A stretch of 64,000 bases of DNA from Anticarsia gemmatalis (taxonomy: Eukaryota; Arthropoda; Insecta; Lepidoptera; Erebidae). The notes beneath the pieces are model-generated. The model saw only the letters and a list, made by a program, of their open reading frames with translations, was not told the origin of the DNA and ran no database searches. The position numbers and the translations under genes are program-made. Positions within the stretch are counted from its first letter, which is position 1. The number at the start of each line of letters is the position of its first letter. The stretch covers positions 4,598,501-4,662,500 of the forward strand of contig NC_134770.1 in assembly GCF_050436995.1 (NCBI RefSeq), given 5' to 3'. This document shows, piece after piece, positions 12,906-26,132 of the stretch.

Positions 12906-13074
12906 CTAGCTTTTACCCACGACATCGTTCGCCACCTGAATTTTCCCATCGGAATGCGTCATTTTCTTGGGTATCAAAATATCTCGATACCAAATTTTAT
13001 GCGTCCAGTAGTTTAGGCGTGATTGAGTAACAGACATACAGAGTTACTTTCGCATTTATAATATTAGTATGGAT
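12906..13074 (+). repeat. Lep1-like dispersed repeat, family E
   Basis: It opens with ctagcttttacccacgac-atcg and ends with 'gagtaacagacatacagagt', tactttcgcatttataatat and tagtatggat. This is the layout of an abundant repeat in moth genomes that has been described as a Helitron-like element (Lep1) or an RTE-like tail. A closer-to-typical copy is at 47184. The 63-codon frame inside it is not a gene. Confidence 0.65.
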
Positions 13075-13804
13075 TTTTAACACATCTAATAAAATTTTAC
13101 TGTCCTCCATTTCCACGCGTACATTTAGGAAGCAAATGTACAACATTTCACTGAACTTTTCAAAAAGATATTCCTTTCCAATATCTTACTCTACTTCACT
13201 TGAAATGAAAACGCTAGAAAAACCCGTTTAAAGTATAAAAAAGCCTTCTAAGCAGAGTCAAGGAACTTCAACAAAGTTATAACTAAACACCGAGTTTCTA
13301 GTACATCTTACACGCGAAGAAATTTAAAACAAATCATTGATTTTTGAAGCCTTAGCGTCTACATAATACCTTATATTACATACAATTTTGTATAATGAGT
13401 GGAGGAAAACTTAAAGGAATGATAAAAATAGAAATAAATATCATAGGACAACTTACACGCGGTCATTTGATACCAAACTAAGCGGAACTTGTACTATGGT
13501 ATCCAAATAACGGATAATAATCATACTTATATATACTTCTAAATGCATACTCGCCTTTACCTATATATTATTTTGTTACAAGTTTCGAACTTGTCAAAAT
13601 ATCTCGTGTTTATTATTGTTTATTGTGTACCTATTATTGTTAACCTAAACATGTGCCAAACTGTGTGCCAAATTTAATCAAGATTCGTTCGGTAGTTTTG
13701 GCATAATACACACCTTACAAGCGTTTGATAATAGTAGAATTACGAAAAAAAGTCATGAAAATTTTGTGGCAGCCAAAAAAGTTTTCAAAAAGGTAAAATT
13801 TCAG
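13075..13804. other. Noncoding stretch with weak repeat traces
   Basis: At 13450-13560 a segment with 'tcatttgataccaaactaag' and 'tatggtatccaaataacgg' looks like a dispersed repeat. At 13655-13720 a segment with caaatttaatcaagattcgt, then 'tcggtagttttgg', resembles the middle of family E. No gene was seen. Confidence 0.4.
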
Positions 13805-13892
13805 CTCTCAGTAGTGACCTCAGGCCCTACTTAGGCCAACCTCATCCTATTTGCAGGAAAATACTTTTGCCCAGCAGTGGGACAGCAATGTG
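13805..13892 (+). repeat. Fragment of tRNA-SINE family B
   Basis: It carries the 3' part of the family, with acttttgcccagcagtggg and acagcaatg. It is 5'-truncated. Confidence 0.5.
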
Positions 13893-15780
13893 CCTTTCAA
13901 TTAAAACGTCAAACGCTGCTTTATATTCTCGAGTGCAGGAAATTGCTTTTCAGATGAAATTAAGCCTAAGATATTATTATCTTGACTAGTTACAGACCCT
14001 CCATTAACCTGAACTACTTTGATCAGAATCAATGTCTAATTACTGCTGGCTAGAAACTGATGCAGCTAATAAATCTTAAGATAAGTGGCTGTGAAATGGC
14101 TTATTAAAGTTTTTTTAATTCCATTTTCTTTGAGGTGGAGGTGAGTTTCTTTTATATAAGGTAAGAAGGCTTTGGGCAGCAGAGGTCTGAAGAAAAATAA
14201 CATGGTACCAATCTATTAAGGTAATACTAGTTTTAATTCAAATAATCTGCTTTACATGATGTTTATTGGACGGTACATTTATGCTTATTTGCGTGTTGCA
14301 GAAGAAAAGGAAAGCTATAGAGTGTTGTGTTTATATTGTGTACATACGAGTTTAAATTGCTACTCACTGAGCCGGACCGTTGGACTTTCTTAGTAGCAAA
14401 AACACAAATAACAAATTAATTTTGGTAATCATAACCCAATCTTCAACCTCTCCCTCATTCTGGGAGGAGACTTTTGCCTGACTCATTTAACAAAAGCTAC
14501 ATGCTCGGCGAAACCAGAAAGAAAAGAAGCTGACCAATATTTTTTTTTTTTACTTCCACAACAGTATTCAGATATAATATTGGTTTGGGATAAAAATTTG
14601 ACACCCCGTTAATAAGATTCACATAATTATATGTAGTAGTGAACTGGGCCACTTACGAGGTTATAGAAGTTTTACAAGATTATTAGACAAAATGCTTGAC
14701 AAGATATTTGGCTCAGGTATCTTGACATGCGATGCACGTGTTCTATGAGTGAGCAAAGTTTCAGATCGGTATTCTGTAATAGGACTAAGTTCTAATCAAA
14801 ATCTCACGTGTACTTGCCGTGTAGTTTGATACACATATATGTTCATATAGATAACCAGAAGGAGCTGTGATTTTTGAAGATATTTTTATTTACGCTAATA
14901 TTGATTGTTTTGGAAACAGAGGTTTTCTAGATGTAGATTTTGACAGAAAACGGAATACTTTTGTTGATTCTTTACATGTGTCATTTGATGATTTTGTGAT
15001 AAAAGTCATTATTAGGTATTTAAGATCCTTTAATTATTATTTTTTGTAGTAGTTGACGGTATAAAAGTATACTTACTTTTTTTGGCCGTCGCATTGTATG
15101 AGACTTACCTCATACAACAGGGAGCAATACTGTTAGCAAATACTGGGCACATACCCAAACTCAAAACTACAACTAAAAATAATAATCAAAGGGAAATTAG
15201 ACATACATAGCACTCTTCCTAGCACGGGAAATTGTGCTCAGCAGTCATAACGTGTCCATTTTACTTTTAAAAAAATCGCCTACTTTTTTCCCAACCAGCA
15301 ATACTAATTAAAGCAAGCTCCCACAAATATCTTCCCGTATATCTCCCCATGTTTTTCTTGAACTGTCTCCTATCTATGTAAATTGCGTTACAACCGCCAC
15401 AAACGGCAGGCTTTCGTTTTGTTTTTACAATACAGAATAAGCCACGTAACACGCTTGAAAAAATAAGATTTTTTCCCTTTAACCTCTCTGAGGGTGTTTG
15501 TGGTTATCTTCAATTGAAGTGATATGGTTTTTGTATTGTTGATGTGGAAGGGAAATTGGTTTATTTAGAGAGATGGGTTATTATATTTATTGTTTAGATA
15601 TTGTTGAAGTCCTGATATGTGTTTAACTGTTTCCTTATTTCTTGCTACATTATTTTAATGGCTTTATATACAGCCATACATAGTAATACATACGTCTTTA
15701 AGAGTTCGTTTTTTAGTCGACTTTGTAATTATTTTAATGAAAGCAAATAAACACCAAAAACTTTAAGCTATTTTAAGTGC
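13893..15780. other. AT-rich noncoding stretch
   Basis: A possible family-B scrap (ctctccctcattctgggagg, then agacttttgcc) lies at 14448-14478. Nothing else was recognised. Confidence 0.45.
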
Positions 15781-15860
15781 GGCAGTTCAATAGTTAGTGA
15801 GTCAGGCCTTGCGACCAAAGAGGTCATGGATTCGTATCCCAATCACCTAATGACGTAAAT
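15781..15860 (+). repeat. tRNA-like SINE head
   Basis: An A-box-like segment (atagttagtgagtcagg) is followed after a normal distance by a B-box-like segment (ggattcgtatccc). No known body follows, so this is an isolated or decayed SINE head and not a tRNA gene. Confidence 0.45.
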
Positions 15861-16689
15861 ATACCGTGATCCTAGACAATTGCAATTAATTTTAAACTTA
15901 GTGCTAGAAATCTTCTTGTAAGGAAAAACATGACTTAAGTTTTGTATTATTTGTATTCATTTCTTTTTTACCTTTCACAATAAATTTTACTAAAAGAACT
16001 ATCTTAAAAAGATACTACCTACCTTATTCTTATGGGAAAAAAACGTGATATTATACACATGTGTATGTACGTTCAAAAGATATACATATTACAGTTGACC
16101 TAAATAAAACTTTACAGTACACTACAATATCAATATTAACCATCATCGTACAGTCAATAACTTAACCAGTTACAACCCACAGACACATAACAGTACCTAC
16201 GGAACAATCTTTTTGTCATTCCCACATAGCAACCGGTTGCAACCATGTACTTATAGAGAGTGTACTCAAATCTGGATCTCATTTCCGTTGTTACGATACA
16301 AATTTGGTTTAAACATGCAAGGTTTAAGTAGAGTTAAGATGTACTGGAGAAAATGTTTTTAAAATATAGGAAAGTTTTTTCTTGAGTGAGTTTCGTGAGT
16401 TATTTAGGTCGTGTCTGTCTGACCACTATGCATAGTTATGTTTTTTATGTGTGTATATTTGTCTGTATAAATCTTATTTTCGTAGTGTTTTCGCACGGCA
16501 GAAACTATAGTCTGACTACTTAGTAAAGAGCGTTGTATGCAATGTTCGCGGCTTTCGGAGGTTTACAAAATTCAGTATTTAGAATATCAGTGACCCCCAG
16601 AAACATGCAGCTTGCGATGGTTTGTTTGATACACCTATTTCATTTTGAAAAAAACAGATTTTTACTAAAATCTAGGTAATTTACGGATG
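15861..16689. other. AT-rich noncoding stretch
   Basis: Nothing recognisable was seen. Confidence 0.45.
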
Positions 16690-16862
16690 CCAAGGCGCTC
16701 TACTAAGCTATCGAACTATAGTCCTAGCAGTAAGTAACAACTTCATTTAACATTTATGTAGATAGTAATTGAATCCTACAGCCAAGAGGCGTTGATCAGG
16801 ATTTCATACAAAATTTGACAATATCTAGCCAGTTGTTGCAAGTCGATAGTGATAGATTTCGC
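16690..16862. mobile_element. Decayed MITE related to 6521-6709
   Basis: One end carries 'agccagttgttgcaagtcga' plus tagtgatag, matching the inverted end of the 6521 element, and the interior has the complement of its 'ttttgtatgaaagcctgaac' segment. The other end is too degraded to pair. Confidence 0.5.
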
Positions 16863-17345
16863 GCGACAGTTGTGGTAGTAATAGCCATACATCTCGATCG
16901 AAACGTTGGGTTTAACAAATAAGGTATAATAATGTTTAAAAAATTCACCGCGCATATAACCCATTGTGCATCTTAGTATAATGTGTCCAAGCCGCAAAAC
17001 TTTAAAAACGTTAATAGCAGAACAAATTATACTATTAAATATTCTTTCAACCACTTATTAGAAACCTGTCCGTACATCACAATACACGTTGAACCACCCA
17101 TAATTGTACTAGTCTAACTTGTCCTCAATGCTGTACCATATACGAGATGAAACTAAACCTAGGTTTCAATAAAAACTCGTATAAAAGATGGTTTAAGCCT
17201 TTTGTGTGATACTCGTTTGTTGTATGTTTGTTTAAAGAGTTATATGGTAAAGTTGTTATATTTTTTTTAAGTCTTGTCATGTAATTTTCTATTAAACAGT
17301 AATTTTTGCAAGTGTTTTATAAATGTAATATCACGCCTATTCTAC
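16863..17345. other. AT-rich noncoding stretch
   Basis: No gene or repeat was recognised. Confidence 0.45.
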
Positions 17346-17564
17346 ACGTAGGTGAAGACAGAGGAGTATGAATTACGCCCAATTCGCCATAAATAATGTT
17401 AGCCCATGTAGTAGGGAGCGAGCCTATTGCCATTTACCGGGCACATTGCCATTTATTGAGAAATAATTTAATATAAATAAGAAAATAACAAGAGCACTTT
17501 ACCTGACCCGGGAATAGAACCCGAATCATCAGCAGTCAGATTCACAACTCACTGCGCCATGTGC
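17346..17564 (-). repeat. tRNA-SINE family D, near full length
   Basis: On the minus strand the head reads catggcgcagtgagttg (A-box) and then cgggttctattcccgggtc (B-box). The body ends near 17346 with the complement of the family's 'gtgtat...ctctgcctac' segment. It appears to be the most complete head of the family in this window. Confidence 0.65.
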
Positions 17565-17929
17565 AATATCATTCTTAGAGTAAATCTCATGTCGGTTTAA
17601 GAGCAGTTTTTTAAACAATGTTTTTTGAATTTCATATTATTATTGGCTTCTGCAATGATCGAACCTATAAGAACCAATATATATTATCCAGAAATGACTT
17701 GGCCATACGCCATCCATATCTGCATAATAGGTACCATTAAACATCGTTTTCTTTAACCAGGAATGGATCTCAGTCTAATATCGAAGTAAGTAATTTATAT
17801 GATGAGATCAACCTGCGAATAGTGTACTATTCGTCTATTGTATATAATAATATGGTTAATACAAACTTACTTCGGATTTTTGACGCCTTCTGCAAACACA
17901 AGCAAGGGACTTCGACTGCTTGATAACAT
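17565..17929. other. AT-rich noncoding stretch
   Basis: Nothing recognisable was seen. Confidence 0.4.
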
Positions 17930-18036
17930 TTCCCCGGGTAAAATGTATCTTATGTATCTAATTTAGGTCAATAACTACATGTGTACAAAATTTCATAAAA
18001 AACCTATTGAGTAGTTCTTGCGTTAAAGAGTCCCAA
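17930..18036 (+). repeat. Family E (Lep1-like) fragment
   Basis: It has the order ccccgggtaaaatg, acaaaatttcataaaaaacc, 'gagtagttcttgcgttaaag', which matches the middle of the 47184 copy. Its ends are lost. Confidence 0.5.
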
Positions 18037-18529
18037 ACATATAAATCTGGCATACATACTCCAATGGAAAGAAGGCGTGACTTTCTCTGTGTATGAATGT
18101 ATGTATGTACATTGTCCTATTATCAATATTCCAAAACAAAAATATCATACAGGATGTTTAAAAAACTTACTCAAACTTAGTTTCTCATGTGACTACGAGT
18201 ATATTATTATATTATTTAATTCGTCTGCATACCATCGGCGGTCGCAAGACAATCGGCCACGTAATTGTTTATGAACAATGTGTATTAAATCGGTAAACAC
18301 CGTGGTTTCTCACGTCGACCGTTGAATGTTCAAACATGCTGTAGTTCGACGTGAATTTTTTAAATGTTGCTTTGTTTGTGTAAGAGTTAAAATATTTTTA
18401 TTTTTTCGTTTTAATTGTGTCTTGTTTATTTATATTGCATAGTTGATTCTTTAAAATAAATGAATATCAAAATTTAGAATTTGTTTTAAAGCGACTTTAT
18501 CGAGAATTAAGGTATTTTTTTACTCGTTT
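18037..18529. other. AT-rich noncoding stretch
   Basis: A slightly GC-richer patch at 18220-18350 has no recognisable content. Confidence 0.4.
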
Positions 18530-18650
18530 CTGTCCCATTGCTGAGCAAGGGTTTCTTCCCAAACGAGGAAGGGGTTAGGCCTTAAGTCCACCAGGCTGGC
18601 CAAGTGCAGGTTGAGGACGTTGCATGCCCGCATAAATATATTAAATATTT
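18530..18650 (-). repeat. Partial tRNA-SINE family B
   Basis: It starts ctgtcccattgctgagcaag, then aggaaggggttaggccttaa, 'ggctggccaagtgcaggttg' and gcatgccc. The tRNA head end is missing. Confidence 0.65.
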
Positions 18651-19104
18651 TTTTTGCATACCAGGTTTCATAATAAGCTTAACTTAAACGAGCTATTTAC
18701 ATCTTAACACCTTAATGTGTAATTAATACACAGATCTAGTTGTATGCCTAATAAATACAAATATGAAATAGCAAAGAAAATATTTAATTCAAAGTTCATT
18801 AAATAAATAAAGTTGAACCGACTCGAGTAATAAATTGTTTTTCCAAATGATGTGTCTTAAAAGAACATGCTTCAACTCTTATTTAGTGCTGTACTACTTT
18901 TATCTAATTAAATATTTGACCGCGTCCGAACCGGCCGGAACAACCTTAGGCTGGGTCACGCAATATCGTTAAACAGTAAAACTGTCTTTCGATGCACCGA
19001 AGAGATGCTCCACTTTACAACCTTTTATGATTAATATAAATGTATTGGCTTTGACCATCTTTACTTACATTATAAATGAAAAATGTTTTATGATATATCA
19101 TAGA
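18651..19104. other. AT-rich noncoding stretch
   Basis: Nothing recognisable was seen. Confidence 0.4.
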
Positions 19105-19374
19105 CTAGCTGACCCGCGCAACTTCGCTTGCGTTAAAAATTTTCCCCGTTTTTGTAACATTTTTCACTGGCACTCTGCTCCTATTGGTAGTAGCGTGATG
19201 ATATATAGCCTATAACCTTCCTCGATAAATGGACTATCTAACCCTGAAAGAATTTTTCAAATCGGACCAGTAGTTCCTGAGATTAGCGCGTTCAAACAAA
19301 CAAACAAACAAACAATCAAACAAACAAACAAACAAACTCTTCAGCTTTATAATGATATATAATATATCATAGAT
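19105..19374 (+). repeat. Family F dispersed repeat, near full length
   Basis: It begins ctagctgacccgcgcaactt and passes through 'tttttgtaacatttttcac', a 'gcgtgatgatatatagc' segment and 'ggaccagtagttcctgag'. It ends in a (caaa)n microsatellite (19291-19336) and 'cttcagctttataat'. Other copies: 25873, 47485 (minus), 52109, 63761 and a decayed one at 41330. It is a non-LTR/SINE-like retroposon in appearance and has no coding capacity. The 62-codon frame across its start is not a gene. Confidence 0.8.
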
Positions 19375-19478
19375 GGATGTTTGATACTCTTTCTAACAAA
19401 AGGACAGAACGGATTTGCTTGAAATTAGGTAAACCAGTTTGTACCTCGAATTAATACTTGGTATACTTTTTACCCGAA
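19375..19478 (-). repeat. Family E fragment joined to family F
   Basis: 'ggatgtttgatactctttct' followed by acggatttgcttgaaatt and 'ggtatactttttacccg' is the reverse-strand layout of the Lep1-like repeat. It abuts the tail of the family F copy. Confidence 0.55.
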
Positions 19479-20074
19479 AAATATTTCAACGCGGACTAAA
19501 AAAAACAATATTTGTTTTTTTCAGAATTTTGATTGTTAATTACTATTGAAGACATTATACTTCTTACGCCAAAAGATAGTTATGCTAGTTTTACAGAAAT
19601 TCTAGCTAACTACATTAAGATAACATACTACTTCGTTCCTCAATAAAAGCTGCACTGCCAATAAAAGCTGGAAATATCGATTATATCAGAAATATTTCGT
19701 AACCGGAGCGTTAGACCACAAAACTAGATTAAAACAGTGTATTTTAAGCCCTATACTGTTTGACATACGATTCAGAATTACAAATAGCACTTTCAGTGAG
19801 TAAAATAGTTTAGGTATAGAGTTGTGTTAGTTATTATATAGTCCCTACAATGAGACGTATAACGAATTTTATCTTGAGCCCTTAAATTATAAGATTCACA
19901 GCATATGGATAAGTGTCAGATAACCTATCTACCAGATAAAGTCACAGTTGGAAATGTTTGAAACAACTGTCAAAATTCTATCTGATATTATAAGCGTAAC
20001 TACATATTGTATTTATAATTATTCTGACTGGTGATCCTTTCTTCATCGGACTTTAATGAAGTCTCAATTATGTT
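19479..20074. other. AT-rich noncoding stretch
   Basis: Nothing recognisable was seen. Confidence 0.4.
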
Positions 20075-20264
20075 AGTGTAGTGTATAGACAGCAGTGTAC
20101 ACGGCTTTTGATTACAAGATTCGAATCCCGGGTCAAACAAATGCATTTGAGCATTTCTAATTAGAATCGCACTCTAAAACATAGGACTAACAATGTCAAT
20201 AATGTAGCGCGGGTGTATTTCATACATCTCTGCCTACATCTTCGGGGATTACAGGCGTAATTCC
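20075..20264 (+). repeat. tRNA-SINE family D copy
   Basis: The B-box-like head reads gattcgaatcccgggtcaaa. The body has 'gcgggtgtatttcatacatc' and tctgcctacatcttcgggga, ending with an aggcgtaat tail. The A-box is degraded. Confidence 0.65.
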
Positions 20265-22875
20265 GAAATAACTAAATAGGTCTTACAAAATTAAATACAA
20301 TCCAAGTTCTGAGAAACGAAATGTTCAATCTTTGAACAAGATATAACAAGATTTCCAATACACTTTCTGAGGGATTGTCAATCAAAATTTCTACGACATC
20401 TGTAATACTTATAAGATTTGGACGTTTTAGAGGCTTCCATTTGTATTGTATCGAGCCTTAATCTGATTAGGTTGATCAAAGAGCACTTAAAAGTTTATTG
20501 AAGACTGATCAAGGACTTTTGGAAGATGACCTGGTAGGTCAAAAGCCTGAAATCAAAATAAGTCTTAAATAAGCGGGACTGGAAATATATTGCGGTTTCT
20601 TTAAGTACCTATTTGTACTACACTGAAGGTTTTCAAATTTCCTTGAGATTTTTCAGCAAAATCCGATCAGTCTTGATTTCGTTTTCTTTTATTTCGATAT
20701 GTGCGTTCTAATGTAGTTTCAGTCAGCCATAATATATCTGAAAAATTGCATTTCAAAGTTTTAATTTGTTTAGAAAGTTTTCGTGCAAAGTATTTTTTTC
20801 TGTAAATGTGTTCAAAATGTTATCTTTATGCAGTTCAAAATTTAAACCATCCTTAAGTCACATGTATGATTTAAACCAAAATAAAGTTTAAAATTGTATC
20901 GAACTATAAATTAAGTTCAGTTAGAGTCTTACAAGACTTAGGGTCTGAAACCTGCCCCTTCAACCTGACTTTTGGACCTCAGTGGTAGAAATAATTTATT
21001 CAATATCTTAGTCTGGAAACTTTAGTTTTGAAGCCGCTGTCAATCGCACTCGTACTAAATGCTAAGTTACATGTACTATTCAATATTTTAGCATTGAGGG
21101 GAATTTTAATGTTAGGACTTCACCGTTGACAATCAAGTACGTGCTGATAGGTCAGTCGATGCAGATTCGTAGCTACAGTACAGTACAGTAAATGGTATTG
21201 AGAAACTTGCCTGGCACATTTATTAAAGCACAAAATCGCCAGGCAGGTTTTAGGCAGGTTTTTGGACAGGTTTACGTACTTATTATCTTCCCTGTTTCAC
21301 AACACACTTCTAGAACACACTGGTAGGTAGCAACTACAAATTTGTATAATCCACAAATATTTAGAGGCCGTTGTTTCTGTGGTTGTAGAAGACCCTTTTT
21401 TTGGCCTCGGTAGAAATGCTATGTCTACCGTATTCCCGTCCGAGGTTAGCGGAAGGTTATTCTGACTCCCAGCAAGCAGAATCTATTTAACACATTACAT
21501 CTTAACTCCTCGACAGGCATTGTAGAAATGGGACACAATCATTTACTTCTAAAGGTCTAAATAATTATACATCATATTTGTACTATACCAAAAAATTCCA
21601 CCAGTTAATCACCCTCATCTCAAAGGGACAAGGATGTAATTTAAGCAGTACATTCGGCATGCATCACTAACAATGCTTAATTGTGTGTTCCTGCATACTC
21701 ATACCACACTCATATTACTATGACACAAACAATTTGATGAACCGACTCTTATTAAGCGATTAGTTTAATGACCACACGCAGTTTTGTTGAAAAATATGGA
21801 CTATTGGACTTTCCTGTTCTCCTATATCATACGGGTAGAAATTTTCAGTAAGCATCCGAAACTTACTGAAATATTCTTCTTAGGTTTTCAAAGAAATGAC
21901 GGGTAGTAGGTAGGTTGAAAGTTGAAAGAGCTTAGAAAAATAAACCATGTATTGATACTAAAATTTGGCAAACCGTTAATTTTAATTTCCTTCACAATCC
22001 ATTAATTTCTAAGATATTAAAAATTTTGCCTATTTAGCAGGTTTAATTTTTTTAAGGTTCTTTGCCAAATTTAACATATTTTGCCGACATATCACACGTC
22101 GATGACACCTCTTAAACATTACACACGCAGCTAAATAAAACTACATTTTTTAAAGAACTCCTTCAAAAAAATCTTGCCAGTTTCTTTTCAACATCTTTCT
22201 GCATCCAAATCGTGCAGTATTCATTAAACCTCTCCTTTGTACCAATAAATAAATTGTCACAAAGGTCAATGACACCTACAATAGACACTAAATACATTAA
22301 CACTTATTACAAGGTGTATCATTCGTGACAAACTATTCACTTCATTTAGTACCTGTTTCACAATCTGGAAGACAAAAACACTTGTTGTCTCTTTCATTTA
22401 CAGTTGAAGTAAAAGAGATGACACGATGTGTCTGTCAGATGTTTTTTTACAGTTGACGTGTGACAGTCTATAACTGGTACTCAAAGGTGTGTTCACAATT
22501 TTAAACTGAGGATTTAGTGTAATTTTTTTTCTGTGATAAATAGTCAACCCATTGTCAAATGAAGCATTGATGGAAGCTGATTATTGACCTTTTTCTAAAA
22601 TCTTGAATTTCTAAATTCTATATTCATACAGATTATAGATATTTCGTAACTGTTAAGTTACTTGAGCACCGTCCCTAGTAAAACGTAAACTATAGCTGGT
22701 TTTCTTCAGGACATAAGCCTGATTCAAGACGTCTTCCTTATATCACCATCATTTTAAACTGTGCGTCACGCAGATCTTGATAAGGAGACAGAGCATTTGA
22801 CGATTTGGTCGATACGTGCTAAGCAAACCTAAATTGCGGCAATCGAGGTATTGATGAAACAAAATACATGCAAAA
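20265..22875. other. AT-rich noncoding stretch
   Basis: There is a short acagt triplet repeat at about 21175-21190 and a run of 'ggcaggttt' variants at 21240-21272. No gene or known repeat was seen. Confidence 0.45.
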
Positions 22876-24743
22876 TTGCAGCCGTCGAGACTTCAAGCTG
22901 TCATCCTCACACAAAAACGAACCGTTAGTCAAAAAAACCTCCATTTGCCGTGTAAATGTATCCTAAACGATTCATTTGACATCTGTAAGGTAAGTGCACC
23001 AATAACGTTTGTAGCTGAGGTAGGAGCACCAATTAACGAACTTTCTCTGTGCCACCGTTTCCTGTGGCGTGTCGGTAATAGGAATACGTGTGGTCGAAGT
23101 TTTTATGCTTGATTTGTGTGCTTATGATAGATGGTGCCTTGATTTATGGGGGACGAGCAAAAAGAGTTGAAATAGCAATATGTTGACTGTTAAAAGTTTG
23201 ATATTAAATGTAACACAAGATGTTACAATGCAAAATGTGTATTCCCTATTTTGAGAGAATTAATGGTCAAAAAAGGACATTATGAGAGTAAGGTCATCTA
23301 GACACGATAAGGAAAAGGGAAAATTTTGAAAAAGATAGCAGAAGAGTTTTAACTGTTATCATTTTAGTAGTATAGATGAATTTACAGTAAATAGGCGCCT
23401 ATAGAACTCTAAGTCCTTGAGCAAAAATTAAACCATAAATCTTGAGAATAAGAAAATTGTCCGAGAGTTTCGTTACCAAGTCACGATCCTCAAAGTCGAA
23501 ATGAAACTATTAAAAATCCTCATATTAAAGCTGAAAAATAGTAGTTGAGTCAGTTTTGAGTAATAAATCATATTTACCATTGACAAAGGTATAAAATATC
23601 ATGTATCTTTTCCAGGTAAAAAAGGCAATATGATATTCTACATATTCCATGGGAAACACAGTACAAAAAAAAATATCTGTACCAGACTTTTGTATAACAA
23701 AATTGAATATAAAACCGTCAGTATATCCTGTGGGACAGTTTTTCATTAGCCTGTCGTGAACCGACCGAAATGTACAGTCCCCGGTCGTCTCTCTAATTGT
23801 CCAGTCTGTTTTAATTGTGATATGCATTAAGCCGACTGATTTGTTTTCGGAATATATTAGTCATGGAGGTCATGGGTTCAATTTCGGATGTCTGGGTTTT
23901 TGTTTGTATGTAGGTATAGAGCTCGACTGCCTTTTTCGAATAAGTCGAAGTCGGGAGTATACGCTGCTATCTTGAAGAGTTCTCGGGTTTGAAACTCGGG
24001 TCGGGATACAAAAGTTGTTGCAGAGTAAGAATTTCTTTAAAAAAATCAACTATTGCCCCGAGCTAGGAATTTGAGTTTATAGGCTTTCGTGCCTCTAAGA
24101 GCCCGTAAAGCTGACCTCAGAATAGTTGTTTCAATTATCCATCCTATTTACTTACACTATAAAAAAATATTCTGTACAGCAGTATTGGCTTGTAAGACAT
24201 TATTTTCTATATAATTTTACGCAATTTTGTTGAGCAAGCTTTGGATATTCCCAAATAAGGTAAACTGCAATAAATATGCCACTGGTGATTGCAATATTCT
24301 ACATAGAATATGTATTTAACTAGTATGCCCATTGGCTACCCACGCAGTTACCTCAAAACGAGGCTCAAACTCAAAATATGCACTCAATGTATTATTATTA
24401 TGTTTATGTGCAATATGAATAATATCTTAAAGGAGTCATAAATTAACCGGTTATAGAGCTATATGGTCAATTTGCAAACAGATTTTGGAAAGATGTCAGT
24501 GTCTACTAATAATTCACTTTATTTGTTACCATAGTTGGACTCATTCGGGCTTTGACTACCTCTATGCTACGTGCGTCTGCTTTGACTACTGCTATGGCGT
24601 GGTCAGTAACGTATGTGACTACAGTTCCTAGACTTAAAATTCAATACATAGGTCGGGCAAAGTGCTATTGGTTTATTTATATCAGAATTAGAACATGTTT
24701 TAACTTTAGCCAGGAGTTTAGTAATGTACCCAAAGTATGGCAA
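22876..24743. other. Noncoding stretch with a possible SINE head
   Basis: Around 22980-23100 two copies of gcaccaat(t)aacg lie close together near a splice-donor-like gtaagt; I could not build an exon from it. At 23975-24010 'ctcgggtttgaaactcgggt' looks like a SINE B-box. Otherwise nothing was seen. Confidence 0.4.
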
Positions 24744-24845
24744 CAGGCGTGCCTCCTATAACACGGGACTAAGATTGTTAATGGCGAAAGGTGGGTGTAT
24801 ATTCATACACCTCTGCCTACCACTTGGAGTATATTAGGCGTGATA
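24744..24845 (+). repeat. tRNA-SINE family D, headless fragment
   Basis: It carries the body segment gtgggtgtatattcatacac, ctctgcctaccacttgg and the aggcgtgat end. No tRNA-like head precedes it. Confidence 0.6.
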
Positions 24846-25727
24846 TTATTATTATGTAGTTTTATGCTATACGTTTTTCAACGACTTTTGAAATGGTGTC
24901 AGTACTACTAACTTACCTTATTCGTGAAATTGTCGGTCTATGGCATGTTTACTCTCATTTTGGGATGATACGAGTATTCAGCAGTAAGACAGTTATGGTT
25001 TAAATACGACTATTTACTAATATTTACTATCATAACCAATACAAAATATAATAAAGGTAGCACACATTGGTTTATTTATCTTTATCGCTTTTCAAATGAC
25101 TGGGATATTGGTCGTCAACCGAACTTTTATTAAACGAACAATATCTTCTCAAAAATGATGTTTGAAAGCGACCGTTAAACGTCTCATAACGTGTAGTTTC
25201 TTAATACTACTTACCTGGATAAACCACACAGAGGATTTTAGACCCTAAGAAGTAAAGATAAGGTTGATATTTCAAAAGTGATAAAGTATTACTACTATAA
25301 AGTACACCTACGCATTATCAAAAGTTGTTTCTACAAGTAGTTGAAATGATAATAGAACTGTCCTCGACCAATCTAACTTGATACTTAATGATTCATAAAA
25401 ATAATTCAATTTACAAAGAGTTTGAAGTCTCCCAGAGGTCTACTTATACTGGTAGTTTATTTCTATTGGATGGTATATAGGTAAGAAATGTGGACGTTTT
25501 TGGAAAAGTTATTAATATTATGTCGAAGATCGTAATATAAATCCGTTTGATTGTTTACGTAGTATTTTGTTTTAACATCCGTGATGGGTATTAAAATAGT
25601 ATTTTTGTGGTTCCGGCTTTAGGTCCACAAAAGGGAAATTATGGACTAAGCCGTCTTGCAATACCTATTTGGCGGTTTAAAAAATATGTTGGAACAAAAT
25701 GTATTATTTTTTGTCAGCGTGGTAGAC
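24846..25727. other. AT-rich noncoding stretch
   Basis: Nothing recognisable was seen. Confidence 0.4.
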
Positions 25728-25792
25728 TTAAGGCCTAACTAGGACTTCGTACGGAAGACTCTTGTCCAGCAGTGGGATAATAACGGGTTAAA
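25728..25792 (+). repeat. 3' fragment of tRNA-SINE family B
   Basis: Segments 'ttaaggcctaactagg', 'agactcttgtccagcagtgg' and a 'taacgggtt' tail match the family's 3' end. Confidence 0.55.
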
Positions 25793-25872
25793 AAAGGAAC
25801 AAATGTTTAGCAGAAGCCTGCACTTTTAATAAATGATTGAAAGCCGTAAATATTTTTCCTTTTTATACTTTA

Positions 25873-26132
25873 CTAGCTGACCCGCGCAACTTCGCTTGCG
25901 TCACATAAGAGAATGAGTCAAAATCTTCCCCGTTTTTGTAATATTTTTTACTGGTATTCTACTCCTATTGGTCGTAGCGTGATGATATATTATAGCCTTC
26001 CCCGATAAATGGGCTATCTAACAGTGAAGGATTTGTCAAATAGGACCAGTAGTTCCTGAGCTTAGCGCGTTCAAACAAACAAACTAACAATCAAACAAAC
26101 AAACTCTTCAGCTTTATAATATTAGTATAGAT
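25873..26132 (+). repeat. Family F dispersed repeat
   Basis: It has the full layout from ctagctgacccgcgcaactt to 'ctttataatattagtatag', with a short (caaa)n run before the end. It is close in sequence to the copies at 52109 and 63761. Confidence 0.8.

Noticed and set aside
19285..19338. CRISPR-like or telomere-like array from the repeated caaa units
   Set aside because: It is the (caaa)n microsatellite tail of a family F repeat, seen again in the other copies.
22870..22998. Small exon between 'attgcag' and 'aaggtaagt'
   Set aside because: The donor is good, but no pyrimidine tract precedes the acceptor and there is no coding pattern or partner exon.
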